A stretch of 64,000 nt of DNA from assembly GCA_963682025.1 (NCBI GenBank), contig OY821520.1:239697914-239761913 (forward strand). The letters run 5' to 3'. Below are positions 11,389-22,668 of the stretch, piece after piece. The notes under the pieces were generated by a model. It did not search any database and had not been told where the DNA came from. It saw only the letters and a program-made list of their open reading frames with translations. The position numbers and the translations under genes are program-made. Source of the stretch: Cordilura impudica (Eukaryota; Arthropoda; Insecta; Diptera; Scathophagidae). Position 1 is the stretch's first letter, and every line of letters starts with the position of its first letter.

Positions 11389-12089
11389 TTTTTTTTAATT
11401 TAAAACGTGACAAAAACTCTGCATTCAGTTTTATAAAATAAGCTTAATTATTATGAAAATAATATTATTAAAAATACTCCTATTTTCACGCATCTGACTC
11501 CATCTTACCCCTTAATGATCTTGGTTGTGCGAAAAAAGCAAGAACGGCCCAGTTGAAAAAAAAAAATCTCATAAACTGAAATCAGCTCTTTTTAAGCGAT
11601 AAAATTTTTGACAATTATTTTAAATGTTATGCCTAACAAAAGCTGAAAAGTCTTTCTTCATATTAATGTCTGCATAAGAAGTTTTCGGTTTAAACTATTT
11701 GACTTCCAAATCGCTTTATAATAATTACAGTCAAGGAAAATGTCTTCACACAACCTTCGATTTTTAAAAAACATATACCAATATTTAAAACGTTAATAAA
11801 TGAGTTTATTTATAAAAAAAAATCTATAAACTTAAGAACAATAATAACAAAAAAAAAAATAAATCATAGAAAAAAATAGGAAATTTTATTGAACTTTTAA
11901 AAATAAAAAAGTAAATTTTAGTATTTAGTCGAGGCATGGCTGCTTGTAGACATCGATTCTTTGACGACACCAAATTCTGTGTAATATCAGCCGTGATTTC
12001 AGTCTAAGCTCGAATAAGGCCGGCTTTTAAAGTTTAACGGCTACTAAAATCGTATTTTCATTTTCTTTGGACTACATGTTGACGTTTTT
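11389..12089. other. intron 1, no gene seen
   Basis: AT-rich, featureless at the level I can read. The right part (about 11880-12090) may be flank or 3' debris of the mariner relic that follows. Confidence 0.5.
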
Positions 12090-12560
12090 TTTTTTATGAT
12101 TTCATCGCTAAATTGGAACAATAATGATGCATAACATTCTCCTTTTATTGTTCTTCTTTTTTTTTTTCAAGTTGTCAATGTAGTTACCTATGCATATTTT
12201 CAGGGTGGCTACACCTGGTACAATCCAATGCTTTGACAGTTGTTTATTTCTATTCCATAGTGGTGAATCCATGTTTCATCAACAGTTCTGTATTGGCAAA
12301 TAAATTCATCGGGATCGGGACGGTAGAGCTCTAAACCAGCTACTGAATCAGTCACATGATTACGTTTATTCTCGATTGTGAGCAATCGCGGTAAACATCT
12401 TGCTGATAGTTTTTTTTCATTCGCAATTTGTCGTGCAGAATGGAAATCACGCACTTTATATCCTGGATTTTATCGATGGTTTCTGAAATAACTGCCTGAA
12501 CACTTTAATACAACAATTTTTCATTTGTCTAGCAAACTTAAGTTTTTGAATTTTTTTTTT
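12090..12560 (-). pseudogene. mariner transposase relic (irritans/mauritiana type)
   Basis: The minus strand carries KKLSARCLPRLLTIENKRN, then DPDEFICQYRTVDETWIHHY. This is the linker plus first catalytic Asp region (VDETWIHHY) of mariner DD34D transposases. Downstream, frames are broken, but GECYASLLFQ around 12130 matches the usual GEYYASLLDQ segment. N-terminal HTH and the other catalytic residues are lost or unreadable. Confidence 0.8.
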
Positions 12561-12603
12561 ATTTTAAGAACACCATGATTTCTATTAAGAAAAGAAGCAG
12601 TCA

Positions 12604-13047
12604 ATGGGAAAACGAAGTAACGGAGTGAATTCATCTGCCAATATTTATGATGATCGTTTTATACGTCGATCAATAAACTGTGAAAGAAATATAAAATTTA
12701 TTATAAAAAAAAAAAAAAAAAAAAGTAGGGAAGCCTTGAAATTGTGTATCAATAAAGATTATTGGAGAGAAAACACTTTTGAGTCTACTATAAATTTTAT
12801 AATGTTAATGACAGATAACCGCGAACTCCAAGTTATGGATTTTGTCGTAAAATTAACCGTTTTTCTAGCAGGAATGCTCTATAGAGAAAAAACTGAACTT
12901 CATTGCATACAATCGGATTGGCGTTGTAGGCCTCGCTTAAAACTATCTGCATTAGTCGATACAACATACGTTTTACTACATTATGATTCTAGTTGTGATC
13001 AAAACTTGCTCGGTTGGTCTGTAAAAGATAGGATAGGATTTGGCTAA
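12604..13047 (+). CDS. unrecognised 147-codon ORF, possibly a gene fragment
   Basis: Open frame from ATG 12604 to a stop at 13045-13047. A Lys run comes from a poly(A) tract near 12707-12724. After the run the protein is of mixed, globular-looking composition (YWRENTFESTINFIMLM, VKLTVFLAGMLYREKTELHC, LLGWSVKDRIGFG). I recognise no domain. It sits between a mariner relic and an LTR-element fragment, so it may be part of an unfamiliar transposon or a captured gene piece. It could also be chance. Confidence 0.3.
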   Translation: MGKRSNGVNSSANIYDDRFIRRSINCERNIKFIIKKKKKKSREALKLCINKDYWRENTFESTINFIMLMTDNRELQVMDFVVKLTVFLAGMLYREKTELHCIQSDWRCRPRLKLSALVDTTYVLLHYDSSCDQNLLGWSVKDRIGFG

Positions 13048-13128
13048 TTAAAGAAGATATTACTATGTCATATGACATTTAATGTTCTCGATCATTGGCC
13101 AAATTGTTTAATTCTTCGCAATGGGTTA

Positions 13129-13177
<49 letters not shown>

Positions 13178-13187
13178 AACCTGGAGG

Positions 13188-13260
13188 TTCAAGACCAAAA
13201 GGGAAATGCTATAATTGCGTCATGGAAGGACATTTCAGTAGGCAATGTACACAGGGTAGA
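13188..13260 (+). pseudogene. gag zinc knuckle (nucleocapsid) relic
   Basis: The frame gives PKGKCYNCVMEGHFSRQC, a canonical C-x2-C-x4-H-x4-C knuckle preceded by a basic stretch, as at the C-terminus of retroelement gag. It leads towards the protease at 13317, which is read in another frame. Confidence 0.7.
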
Positions 13261-13316
13261 AATGTGTCGGGAAACGGGCAGGGCCACCGACTCGCTCACG
13301 CGAAAGTCTAATACCG

Positions 13317-13997
13317 TTGGTAACATCGGAACCTGCGGAGGTGGCGGCGGGGTCAGAAATGAACATAGGGGGAATTTCAGCTAGGTGTAGTTACGCAGAT
13401 TCGGTGTTCGTAAGAGTGCCATGTGCTTGGGCGAGTACGGGGTGTCTGAATTTATTGGAGGATACAGGGGCAGACACCAGCCTGGTAAAGGACAGCAGCC
13501 TTACGGGGGATACTAGTGTGGTCGAGGCGGTGGTAAAGGACCTGCGAGGAGCGTTCAGGGGATTTTCCAGGCCTATAGGGTTAGTCAGGATTGAGCATTC
13601 GGACATCGCCGATTCGAGGTTCGATATGCATTGTGTGGATAAGCACGATAATTTGCCGGGGGATGGTATTTTAGGTTGCGATAATCTATGGGGACGTTCC
13701 GTCACTGATACGATTAATCTTTCTCTGAAATTATACTCGAATGAGGGTGAGTGAAACTTGCCATTGGTCTCTTTGAGGGAAGCCATGGGATCGGGGACAG
13801 TAAATACCGTGGAGAAAACCATAGTGGCGAGAGCGAGGACTGTGTCAATTGCGACCATGGGGATCAATACTAAACATACCACGGTGGTAGTGGAGAAGCA
13901 AGAATTGTTGCCGGGAATATATCTAGGGGCCGCGTTGACAAAAGTAAGGGATGAGGATGTGAGACAGTTTGCTAGGCGTCTTCAGACGCCTGGATGA
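13317..13997 (+). pseudogene. retroelement aspartic protease and PR-RT linker
   Basis: The frame 13317-13754 has the active-site motif LLEDTGADTSLVK and the C-terminal flap landmark DGILGCDNL, which together identify a retropepsin-like protease. A second frame, 13758-13997, carries the linker usual before reverse transcriptase in gypsy-type elements (ELLPGIYLGAALTKV) and stops at 13995-13997. RT is not found after it. Confidence 0.72.
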
Positions 13998-14009
13998 AAA
14001 CTATAAAGG

Positions 14010-14198
14010 GAGACAAAGACAAGTAAGCACGCTGTTCGGACTGAAACCGTTAGTACACAAACTTGTCTGGCTTTGCCCTCTCCTTTTCTCTTTGTCAGCA
14101 ACATTAACGCCGGTTGGGCGTTGATAGACAGCGCCTGCCAGCGCTATAACATAATAGGCAAATCCGCGGTTAGGGACAGTTAGGGACAATGACATTAA
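14010..14198 (+). repeat. probable LTR (3' boundary by PBS)
   Basis: Moderately GC-rich segment ending exactly where the primer-binding-site-like sequence starts. It contains TTAGGGACAGTTAGGGACAA near the end. No second LTR copy is seen in the window, so the left boundary is a guess. Confidence 0.4.
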
Positions 14199-14216
14199 TG
14201 GCGCAGCCGGTAGGAT
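14199..14216 (+). promoter_or_regulatory. retroelement primer-binding site, tRNA-Ser type
   Basis: TGGCGCAGCCGGTAGGAT differs by one base from the PBS I recall for 17.6/297-type elements (TGGCGCAGTCGGTAGGAT), which is complementary to a tRNA-Ser 3' end. Confidence 0.65.
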
Positions 14217-14859
14217 GCGTAATTTATTTCGCTTCAGGCTATTAGGGACACAACATCAATAACAGTATACAACGGACGACTGTTAGGATTCAGGGACTTC
14301 AAATTAGTCCTTGGTTTTTAGGATTCAAGAATTTCTAATTAATCCTTGGTGTTTGGTTTTTAGGTTTTAGAATTTGAGGTTATAGCCACGGAAGTCAAAC
14401 CGTTGAAATATAGCATAGCACTTTGCGACTATCCAGAACTCTGGGAAGTTTCATGTTTGCAGGAGGTGTTTGGTTTGTGGTAAGATATTTAGCTTAAATC
14501 ACTCTGCTGGGCAATGTATCTAATGGACTTCAAGAAGCAAACTATTAAAAATATAGGAAAAAATTATTTGCTCATTTCAATTTTACGATTCTCGCTCACA
14601 AACCAATACTTAGCTAGCGGTGATGCTAAAGATAATATTGTGATATATAATTGAAATATGTATGTGTAGTGTTTACCCGTATTTGTGATCAAGAAGAAAA
14701 CTAAACTAAAACTAGGAATGGACGCCAATCAAGGCATCCATGGACTTTGGCTAACTTATCTTCAAGTTTCTTAGTTGTTTTGCCTTTCAAGTAGACGTAT
14801 TTGATGACAGCACGAAATTCTTTTTGTTAAAATTTTTCAAAAATTGTTGGATAAAAGAT
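14217..14859. other. retroelement leader or debris, with a possible Cys/His motif
   Basis: Contains a near-repeat of TTAGGATTCA(G/A)G (about 14283-14345). A short frame near 14455-14520 reads CRRCLVCGKIFSLNHSAGQC and then stops. That resembles a zinc knuckle with unusual spacing; I do not rely on it. Confidence 0.35.
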
Positions 14860-15905
14860 AACAAGTAAGAATGTTACATTCGGCCGTGCTGAATCTTTGC
14901 TACCTTCCACCTGTATTTCAAACTCAGTATTATAACCAGTGTTGGGTGCGGTTACCATTTTAATAAAGTTCTAATACCATTTAAGTTCTAATAACATTTA
15001 AATGCATAGTTAATTTTTGACCAGTATTTATTATAATTTTTATATTTATTGTTTTTTTTTTAAGACATGATGTTTTTTCATAGAAAGAATTAACTTCTAT
15101 CTTAAAAATTTAATTATTTTTCTAATATACGACTAGGCTTTCTGTTGCTCAGTCATGTGTAAAGAGCAAAGAAATCGTCGAAACTCTACCACAATCAAAA
15201 ATAGATATTCCTTAATGACAACTATAAGTTGGGAGAGCCATTGAAAGCAATATTTTTAATTTCAATGGTTTAATTTAAATATACTTTCTCTTGATTTCAT
15301 TGTTGTTATCTTTATACTAATATTTAGAAAATTGTTTAAGATGATTAATTTCGGCAAGTAAATATTAGTCAAACTCTGCCACCTACTTCTCCGGCGGCTA
15401 CAGCAGTAAAGGAAGAGTGGGCGGCGGCTCAAAGCCGGCTTTAAGCAGCACGACTTGGACACGTGAAGTAAAACCATACATACACACTCATTAAGCAGAT
15501 GCTAGAAACACAACGACCACAACAACAACAATAACAGTTACAGCTAACCCACACAAAAAAACAAAATTTTGAAGAACAAAAACAACAACATCAACATATA
15601 AAAATCATATTTTTTTTAAAAGAGTGTTTTACATTTTCATTGTAATATCGGAACCTATTGAACCGATGCTTTTAAATAGCAACCTGCTTAGGATGCCAAT
15701 GCATCATTTTCACTAAAAATGGGCAGTCCAGCTGATCTATTGATGGCGTGACCATGATTTCCAGAGGTGGACAGACGGACATCGCCATATCAACTCTGCT
15801 TGTTAAAAGGATCAAGAATATATGAATTTTGTGGGTTCCAGATTTTTTCTTAGTATTACCAATGGAATGACAAACTTTGCCTAACAATTTGCCAGTCGTC
15901 TTTTG
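14860..15905 (-). mobile_element. Helentron/DINE-like repeat, family A, old diverged copy
   Basis: Starts AACAAGTAAGAATGTTACATTCGGCCGTGCTGAAT, the family A terminus with a decayed hairpin. Its far end (about 15765-15905) matches the family A core on the minus strand: GACAGACGGACATCGCCATAT, GGATCAAGAATATATGAATT, GGAATGACAAAC and TGCCAGTCGTC. The middle is not the pyrimidine array of other copies but unrelated sequence, including a GC-rich patch at 15370-15475 and CAA runs near 15510-15590. Confidence 0.65.
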
Positions 15906-16966
15906 GTACTTGACATTTTTCAGAAATCTACTTTGTTTTAAATTCTCAATGCTCGTTATATGCTTTTTTAAACTCTTATTGACTCACCTTCGTATCATAC
16001 AACCCTCGTTTTTCATCATTCCACCATAAATCTGGAGCGCTTTCAAAATCGTCTCAAATGGAATGAAACACATGTCAGTTTATTTAATGTTTAATGTTTT
16101 CTCCCCCCTAATGTTGAATAGCTGCTTCATCAATTTGTGTCATCTCCCAAATGCGAGGAGTACTTTAATAATTTCCATTGCAGATAATACGAATTATAGG
16201 GAAAACTTTGTTGGTCAGTTTGACAGTTGATTCATTCTTTCGTTTATATGCTTTTCATGTTTATAAGTTTTTTGACAAAACACATTCACAGCTTCCACAG
16301 CTTTTTCGTTAAAATTCAAATCTTAATCCAAAAAAAAAAAGTTATCACATATATTTAACATTATTACTTAGCATGATTACAAATGAAAAGAAATGTCAAA
16401 GATATGCATCATTAAAAAAAAAAAAAAATTTCTTTTTTAGATGTGTTCTTTGAAGATGTGTTCGTGTAAGATTGTCGTCAAGTGCATAAAATTGTTGAGA
16501 GCAAAATATACAATATGGACGGCAGACACAAAAAAAAAAAAAAAAAAAATAAAAAAAAAATAAAGCAAGTAATAAAACTATTACACAATATTTTCAGATA
16601 TGCTTATATTACATACGTCGTATATAAAAATCTTTGCATAATTCAGCACTACACCGATTTTTGGGGAAAATAAAATCTTATAACCAATGAAAAAAAGTAA
16701 TATTATAAATTTACAAAATACGCTACACAAGTCACAGTTCTGAGAAGGAAGAGAAACTTATGACAACCGAAAAGACCTCCAAGTTGAATCCTAGATTGCT
16801 TTATAGTTATTTCATTAAAAAGGAACTTTTTTTCTTAAAAAAAAAATAAATAAATAAATAAAAAAAAAAAAAAAAAAAAAACTAATAAATGAAGAAAAGT
16901 AACAAATATTCGGTTTCCTTAAGTAAATCCCATATTCGAAAGTCCCATATCAACATAAAACCCATA
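15906..16966. other. intron 1, no gene seen
   Basis: AT-rich, with poly(A) and AAATA-type runs at 16412-16427, 16530-16562 and 16840-16880. No supported feature. Confidence 0.5.
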
Positions 16967-17054
16967 AGCGCCCCGGTAGGTGAGTAGGTAGCGTGCTCGC
17001 CTATCATGCGGGGGTCGTGGGTTAGATTCCCACCAGAGGCTTTGGTCTGTCGCT

Positions 17055-17088
<34 letters not shown>

Positions 17089-17211
17089 AACACACTACTC
17101 ACTCTTTCCTCCTTAACCTATTTTCCTGAGATCAACACAATGCACTGCATCTGTAGGGGGCATCCCCTGAGTGTTGATTAATTACAAAAAAAAAAAAAAA
17201 AAAAAAAAAAA
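16967..17211 (+). repeat. tRNA-derived SINE, tail type 1, full copy
   Basis: A tRNA-like head (AGCGCCCCGGTAGG...) has an anticodon-like arm CTCGC-CTATCAT-GCGGG and a T-arm-like B-box region (GTGGGTTAGATTCCCAC here, GTTCGATTCC in the 58139 copy). It continues with GGCTTTGGTCTGTCGCTGC, a 30-base A run, then a body ending CCCCTGAGTGTTGATTAATTA and a terminal poly(A) to 17211. CCCATAA before and CCAATAA after may be a decayed target duplication. Pol III transcription from the internal A/B boxes is expected for such elements. Confidence 0.85.
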
Positions 17212-17279
17212 CCAATAACAGATCATAAAAAACCGCAAAAATCCTTTATTAAACTTCATGTCTTATTTTAGAATTCTGC

Positions 17280-18640
17280 TCAGAAAACCTTTGCAAGTGA
17301 TTAGCTCATGAAAATCAAGAGTTTAACTCAGCTAAGTTTAGCTTACATCCCAAACATTTTATAACTTTAAACTTTGAACTATCACCGAGTTTTTGGGGAT
17401 GTCAATAATAAGTTTAAATAAACTCTCAATTTTTAACGTTTTGATCCAATACTTTGAATGTTTAAAGTGTTAATAGATCTGAGTTTAACTAAATTAAGAT
17501 TAACTGACATCCGAAAAGCTCGACCTAAAGAGTTAACAACTTGACTTTAATGTCAATTATAATCAGTTTAGTTGAACTTAAATTTTTTTTAAATTGTTAA
17601 CTTTCAAACTATTTTACTAATCCATTAAATCTCGTAGGTTTAACTAAACTATGTTTAATGGACATACTAAATACTACGTCTGATTACTTTAAACTATTTG
17701 ATTAAAGAGTTTAACTGGCATCCCAAACTTGAATATAATCAAACTCAAAATCAAGATTTTATGATGCCGGTTAAACTCAGTTTTGGTAAGCTTAGATTTT
17801 TTCAAACACTTTTAACTTTCAAACTAATACGCTATTGATGGGATGTTAGTAAAAATTAATTTAGTTAAACGCAGATTTTTTAACACACAAAACTTTGAAA
17901 CTAATTGATTAAAGCGTTAAAAATCGTGAGTTAAACTAAAATAAGTTTGATTTTGATCTTAAAAATTTGGTGTTAAGTGTGAAAAATCGTGAGTTTAAAT
18001 AAAGTAAGTTTAAATAGACCATGTTTTACTAAACTAAGTTTTACCAAACTATGTTTACATAAACTAAGTTAAACTAAACTACATTTAACAAAACATAATT
18101 TAACTCCAAAAAAACTCTCTTATTTGGTAAAAATCGTTAGTTTAACTAAATGAAGTTCAACTGAACTAAATTTAACAGAACTGAATTTAACTCAAATCCC
18201 AAAAACTCGCTCATAATTGTTAAAAATCGCGAGTTTCAGTAAACTAAGTTTAACTAAACGAAATTTAACTGACATCTGAAAAAAAAAAACGCTTTTAAGC
18301 GTTGAAAAATCGCGAGTTTAAACTAAACCAAGTTTAACAGACATCCTAAAAATTCTCTCTTAAGCGATAAAAATCGTAAGCTTCGGTAAACTAAGTTTAA
18401 CCAAACTAAATTTAAAGGACATCCAAAAAAAATCGTTCTTAAGGGTTAAAAATCTTTATATTAACTAACGTAAGTTCGATTGACAATCCAACATATCGCA
18501 CTTAAGCGTTTAAAAATCATGAGTTTAACTAAACTAAGCTTAACTGACATCCCAAAAACTCATTATTGAACGTTAAAAATCACGAGTTTAACTAACCTAA
18601 GTTTAATTGATATCCCAAAAACATGATCTAAGTTTTTAAG
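17280..18640. repeat. degenerate satellite-like array (GAGTTTAACTAAACTAAG unit)
   Basis: About 1.35 kb of diverged copies of a unit of roughly 60-80 bp: 'GTTAAAAATCGCGAGTTTAA', then 'CTAAACTAAGTTTAACTGAC', then 'ATCCCAAAAACTCGCTCTTA'. Within it, AAACTAAGTTTAACT is itself repeated several times. Related scraps occur at 22608-22668 and 61790-62000. Regularity is highest near 17940-18620 and fades leftwards. Confidence 0.8.
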
Positions 18641-20171
18641 AACGATTCGATATATTATTTTTAATCCGATCTATCTATCTGAGTTTTCAGCGAACCATTC
18701 CTAGTTTCGATATGATGGCCAATCTTTTGGGGTACTTTTGAATGTTTTTTTTTTTTTTCAGAAGAATTTCTCCATATTTGATTTGAAAAAAAAAAAAAGA
18801 AAAGAATGGGTTAAGATCCAACTGTAGATCGTTTATTTTAGGGAGAAAATTTCTGAAGATCGATAAGTAGGAGAAAGGCTCAATACCCCCATCATGTCTA
18901 AATTCTCATAATCTAGACCCCATTCTTTGTAACCATAGGGTATCCTCTAGTCTTTACAGCCCAAACATTTGCTTACGACAATTCTTCTTTGTTTGGGGGT
19001 GTGTGTTTTGTTTTTTTCCTGCTATCAATGTAGTTTGATTTCACATGAGGAGGGGAAATATTTGCAGAGATTCATTTGAAAATATCAGCTGCTAAGATTT
19101 TTAAGTAAAAATTTTCAATACACATGACTTTTTATTCGTGAGATTTTAGCTGCTGTTGTGATTGTTGTTGTTGTTGTTTTTTTTTTCAAAAGTTTTCTTT
19201 CTTGTGTAAAAATAACACATCGAATTCTTTTGAAACAGAAATAAATTAAACTTATCGATTTTTGTTAACGTCAAATGACAACGCATGTGACATTTTATTG
19301 GACTTCTTTTGTATCTGTTTTTATTTATTTATTTTGTGTTTTAAGATTTTTTTTTATCGGGGGAAATTGTCAATTACAATAGATTTGAAAGTTAGCCAGC
19401 AAAATTGTCTCTTTCAAAGAAGTGATTAAATAATTAGTTGTTGCTGAAATGGCCAAGGCATTTTTAGGCCGATTTGTTCGGAGTTTCACTTAGTTAAATT
19501 AAACTGAAATTTATAAACACTTACAAGTTTTGATTAACCGTAGTCCTATCTTGGTGTAGAAAACTTATTTTTTTTATTTTTCAAAAATCTCTAAAACTGT
19601 TAAAGTTTGGTTACCTATTTTTTTTTTTTACTTTTTCTTTATCATATATATGAACCGAAATGGACTACTTTTAAGTTTAAAATCATACATGGAACGTTGT
19701 TTTTCAACAACTTCAATTTGGTATGCTTGGTGTAGTTTTCTACTCGGCATAGAAAAGTTGTATGAAAATAGTACGCCAAGTGTAAAAAGAAAGCAAGAAA
19801 CCAAACAATAATACGTATTTTGTAAATGGTGGGCCATGGAGTTTTGATGCTGAAGTTGATGCCGGTGCTGATTTTGTTGATATTGAGCCTTTGTTTGTCT
19901 CAAATGACACAAGGCTTCGGAGCGCAACAGCTATGCAAACAGCAGGACGCAATCGAACCGATAATGTGTTGAGACTAAGGCCATGTACTACTAATACTAC
20001 TTCATCTCGCGTGAATTGTATCAAGGATGCTTTCTTGATATTTTTTCCAACCGCATATGCATTTAGCGGCCTAAAGAATGAAAGCCATTAGGAATTCGAT
20101 GCTTCATGCATACTTGGCTCTTTTGATATTGTCTGGCGTTCACAAATTAGTTGAATGTTATTGAATATATA
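18641..20171. other. intron 1, no gene recognised
   Basis: AT-rich with a (TTG)n stretch near 19158-19175. Between 19740 and 20090 both strands are open and the sequence is less AT-rich. The minus reading (FTRDEVVLVVHGLSLNTLSV...) is not recognisable, and the plus reading is equally open, so I call no gene. Confidence 0.45.
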
Positions 20172-21469
20172 AAGGGTCCGCCATCTAATGTTTTTTTTTT
20201 TTCAACTAGTGCTTATTTCGTGAATGGTAACACTTAGCTCATGTCTGATTTGACAAATAATTAGTTTTATCGTTCCGCTGAACGAATATGGTTGTGTATA
20301 CGCTTGAACTACGCTGGGAAATATTGCGACATTACTTTGAAAATCATGGTAATGTTGCAGAATGTGTGCGAAAATTGCGTACGGAAGAGAAGCACCGTCA
20401 GCTCCGTATGTTCGTTATCTTGTGAAAAAAGTGAAAGAAACTGGCATGCTCATCGATAAACCAAAGTGTGAAAAGCCAAAAACAGTGCGTACACCCGAGA
20501 ATATTGCTGCTGTGGCAGAAAGTGTGCGTGAAGCGCCGTCAACATCAATTCACCGTCGTTCTCAAGAATTGAACATTTCGGAGGCATCATTGAGACGAAT
20601 TTTGCATAAAGACCTTAGTATGACGCCATACAAAGTCCAATTGGTTCAGGAGTTGAAGCCAACTGACCATCCAATGAGTTTTCGCTTCGCTAAGTGGGAC
20701 TGCGATCGACTTACGGGAGATGCCGATTTTGCCAAAAAAAATCATCTTTTCAGATGAAGCTCATTTTGATCTTGGCGGGTATGTAAACAAGCAAAATTGT
20801 CGCATTTGGGGCACAGAAAACCCGCACGCATACATTGAAAAGCCGATACACCCAAAACGAGTCACTGTTTGGTGCAGATTTTGGTCCAGAGGCATAATTG
20901 GGCCATTTTTCTTCCTAAAATGAGCAAGGAGTGGCCGTTACAGTCAATGGCGATCATTATCGGGCCATGTTGAACGAATTTTTGTTCACAAAAATTGAAG
21001 AGGAGGATATTGGCAACATTTGGTTTCAACAGGACGGCGCTACGTGCCACACAGCCGAAGCTACACTCGATGTTTTGCGCCCTGTTTTTGAAGATCGCAT
21101 TATCAGCCGCAGAGCTGATGTCGTTTGGCCACCTCGGAGCTGCGATTTGATACCGTAGGACTATTATTTGTGGGGTGCCCTCAAAGATAAGTGTTACGCC
21201 AACAAGCCAGAGACAATTGACGCTTTAAAGGACAATATTCGTGAAGCCATTGGTGAAATACAGCTGCACACAATCGATAATGTGCTTAAAAATTGGACCG
21301 ATCATGTAGGCTACTGCATGGCCAGCCGAGGCAGCAATTTGAATGAAATTATTTTCCATTATTAACCGGAATGATTGTACTTTCAAATAAAAAAAGAAAT
21401 TTGAGATAATATTCAGTAGTTTTTTTTATAGCATTTTCAAAAAAAAAAAAAGTTATTTGGCGGACCTTT
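20172..21469 (+). mobile_element. Tc1/mariner element, DD41D type, decayed
   Basis: Ends AAGGGTCCGCCATCTAATG on the left and its approximate reverse complement (GGCGGACCTTT) on the right, each next to a TA dinucleotide, the mariner target duplication. The transposase relic fills the interior. A piggyBac relic starts immediately to the right. Confidence 0.88.
20288..21365 (+). pseudogene. DD41D mariner transposase, frameshifted
   Basis: Cut-and-paste transposase. The ATG at 20288 starts MVVYTLELRWEILRHYF, a helix-turn-helix N-terminus. A frameshift near 20370 leads to the second HTH segment (RRSQELNISEASLRRIL). Catalytic residues follow: Asp in IIFSDEAHF, then Asp in WFQQDGATCHTA, then Asp in CDLIP*DYYLWG. 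Forty-one residues separate the last two, so this is DD41D rather than mariner DD34D. Breaks: frameshifts near 20370, 20740 and 20920, and an in-frame TAG at 21156-21158 just before the third Asp. The C-terminus ends NEIIFHY. Family assignment to the DD41D 'rosa' group is from memory. Confidence 0.88.
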
Positions 21470-21473
21470 TATG

Positions 21474-22590
21474 ACTAACGAGCTGTTCGATATCACTTTC
21501 GGTCCGCCTATTTTCAGAAAAATTATGTCGAAAAAACAGTTTGAGTACTTCACCAAAATTATTCGCTTCGGTGATAAAATAAGTCGTCGACAAAACAGAT
21601 CGGCGGATAAATTTGCTCCAATTCGTCATCTGTGGGATATGTGATCTGAAATGTTACCAATGCTTTTCAACCCTTACGTCACTGTAGACGAACAGCTATC
21701 TGGTTTCTATGGATGTTGTTTATTTATGCAAAGCAAACCAGAGAGATATAGTTTAAAATTTTGGGTACTCGTATGTGCAAAAATCTTCTACGTCTGGAAA
21801 ATACTACCATACCTTGGGTAAGCTTCTGAAGCTGCTCCAGAAAAAAACAAAGCCAACGAGTTTTATTGCATCTGGTCGAGGGCCCAAAAGGTCATAATGT
21901 TACAATGCACAATATCTTCACGTCTTATGAGTTGGGTCAAAAGTACTGCAAAACAAATTTATCATTTTTGGAACAATGCAGAAGAACAAACGCTCGATTC
22001 CACCAATGCAAAAAGGCTCCACTCTTTCAGTGTACATTTCAATTTACCAAAGATATTACACTTGTTTCCTAGGTTTAAAAAAAATTTAAATGTACAGTGT
22101 TGCAGGGCACTTTTCACAACACGCCAGAAGTCGAGACTGTTGAAAAGAAGCTACAGGAATAATATCATATTACAACCGAACTAAGGGTGAAGTTGACACA
22201 GTTGACAAAATGATTATTGCATATAGCTATAAACGAAAAACTAACAGGCGGCCGGTCAATGGTTGTATTTAGTAACATGATTGACGTATCAGCATTGAAT
22301 GCACCTATTTATTGCATTACCCAAAATATAACAAAAACATGCAAAGCATCATTCGCTTTTGCGTGATCTGGGACTTACCCTTCCCCAACCATACATGGCA
22401 CAGAGAAAACGAGGTATATGCGCTACTTCTGTGTGCTGGAATATACCTGAACTAAATTCTGCCTCGCGCGTTCCATTACTGATGAAAAGAGGCAGATTCG
22501 TATATTAAGTGCAAGAAAAGAACAAGAAAGCAAATTATAACCATGAGCTACCTTGCTGTCTTTACGAAAAAACCGTTTAACTGAAATCAA
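21474..22590 (+). pseudogene. piggyBac transposase relic
   Basis: Begins mid-protein (TNELFDITFGPPIFRKIMS, then FEYFTKIIRFGD) without start codon. NPYVTVDEQLSGF contains the first conserved Asp of the piggyBac DDE/D domain, and QSKPERYSLKFWVLVC is its usual follow-up. Frameshifts and stops begin at about 21640. Later scraps (NLNVQCCRALFTT and beyond) are hard to place. Termini with TTAA are not identified. It lies directly against the right end of the DD41D mariner, which may have inserted into it and replaced the N-terminal part. Confidence 0.8.
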
Positions 22591-22607
22591 AAAAAAAAAA
22601 AAAAAAA

Positions 22608-22668
22608 AACTGGCTCTTAAAAGTCGTTAAAAGTCGTTAAAAGTCGTGAAACTTAGCTTAATTGACAT
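22608..22668. repeat. small relative of the GAGTTTAAC satellite
   Basis: CTCTTAAAAGTCGTTAAAAG is followed by repeats of GTCGTTAAAA and GCTTAATTGACAT, recalling the 17280-18640 unit. Confidence 0.45.

Larger units (their letters stand above)
13130..14216 (+). mobile_element. Ty3/gypsy-type LTR retrotransposon fragment
   Basis: A zinc knuckle, an aspartic protease and a PR-RT linker are followed by a sequence that looks like an LTR ending at a primer-binding site. Base composition is clearly richer in G and C than the surrounding intron, suggesting a younger insertion. Reverse transcriptase, integrase and envelope are absent. An LTR-PBS block downstream of protease is the wrong order for a simple copy and implies deletion or recombination between copies. 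The A run at 13130-13176 marks the left junction. Confidence 0.7.

Noticed and set aside
13072..13384. ORFs with a long Lys run
   Set aside because: The Lys run is a poly(A) tract at the junction of the LTR fragment; only the zinc-knuckle portion after it is supported.
16967..17040. Functional tRNA gene at the tRNA-like heads (also 28926-29026, 45174, 58139)
   Set aside because: The T-arm and anticodon-like arm are good, but each head continues into a SINE body or A run, copies differ by small indels, and the acceptor stem does not pair convincingly. Called SINEs instead.
19628..20091. Overlapping ORFs on both strands before the DD41D mariner
   Set aside because: Both strands open with no recognisable domain; could be old coding debris but cannot be supported.
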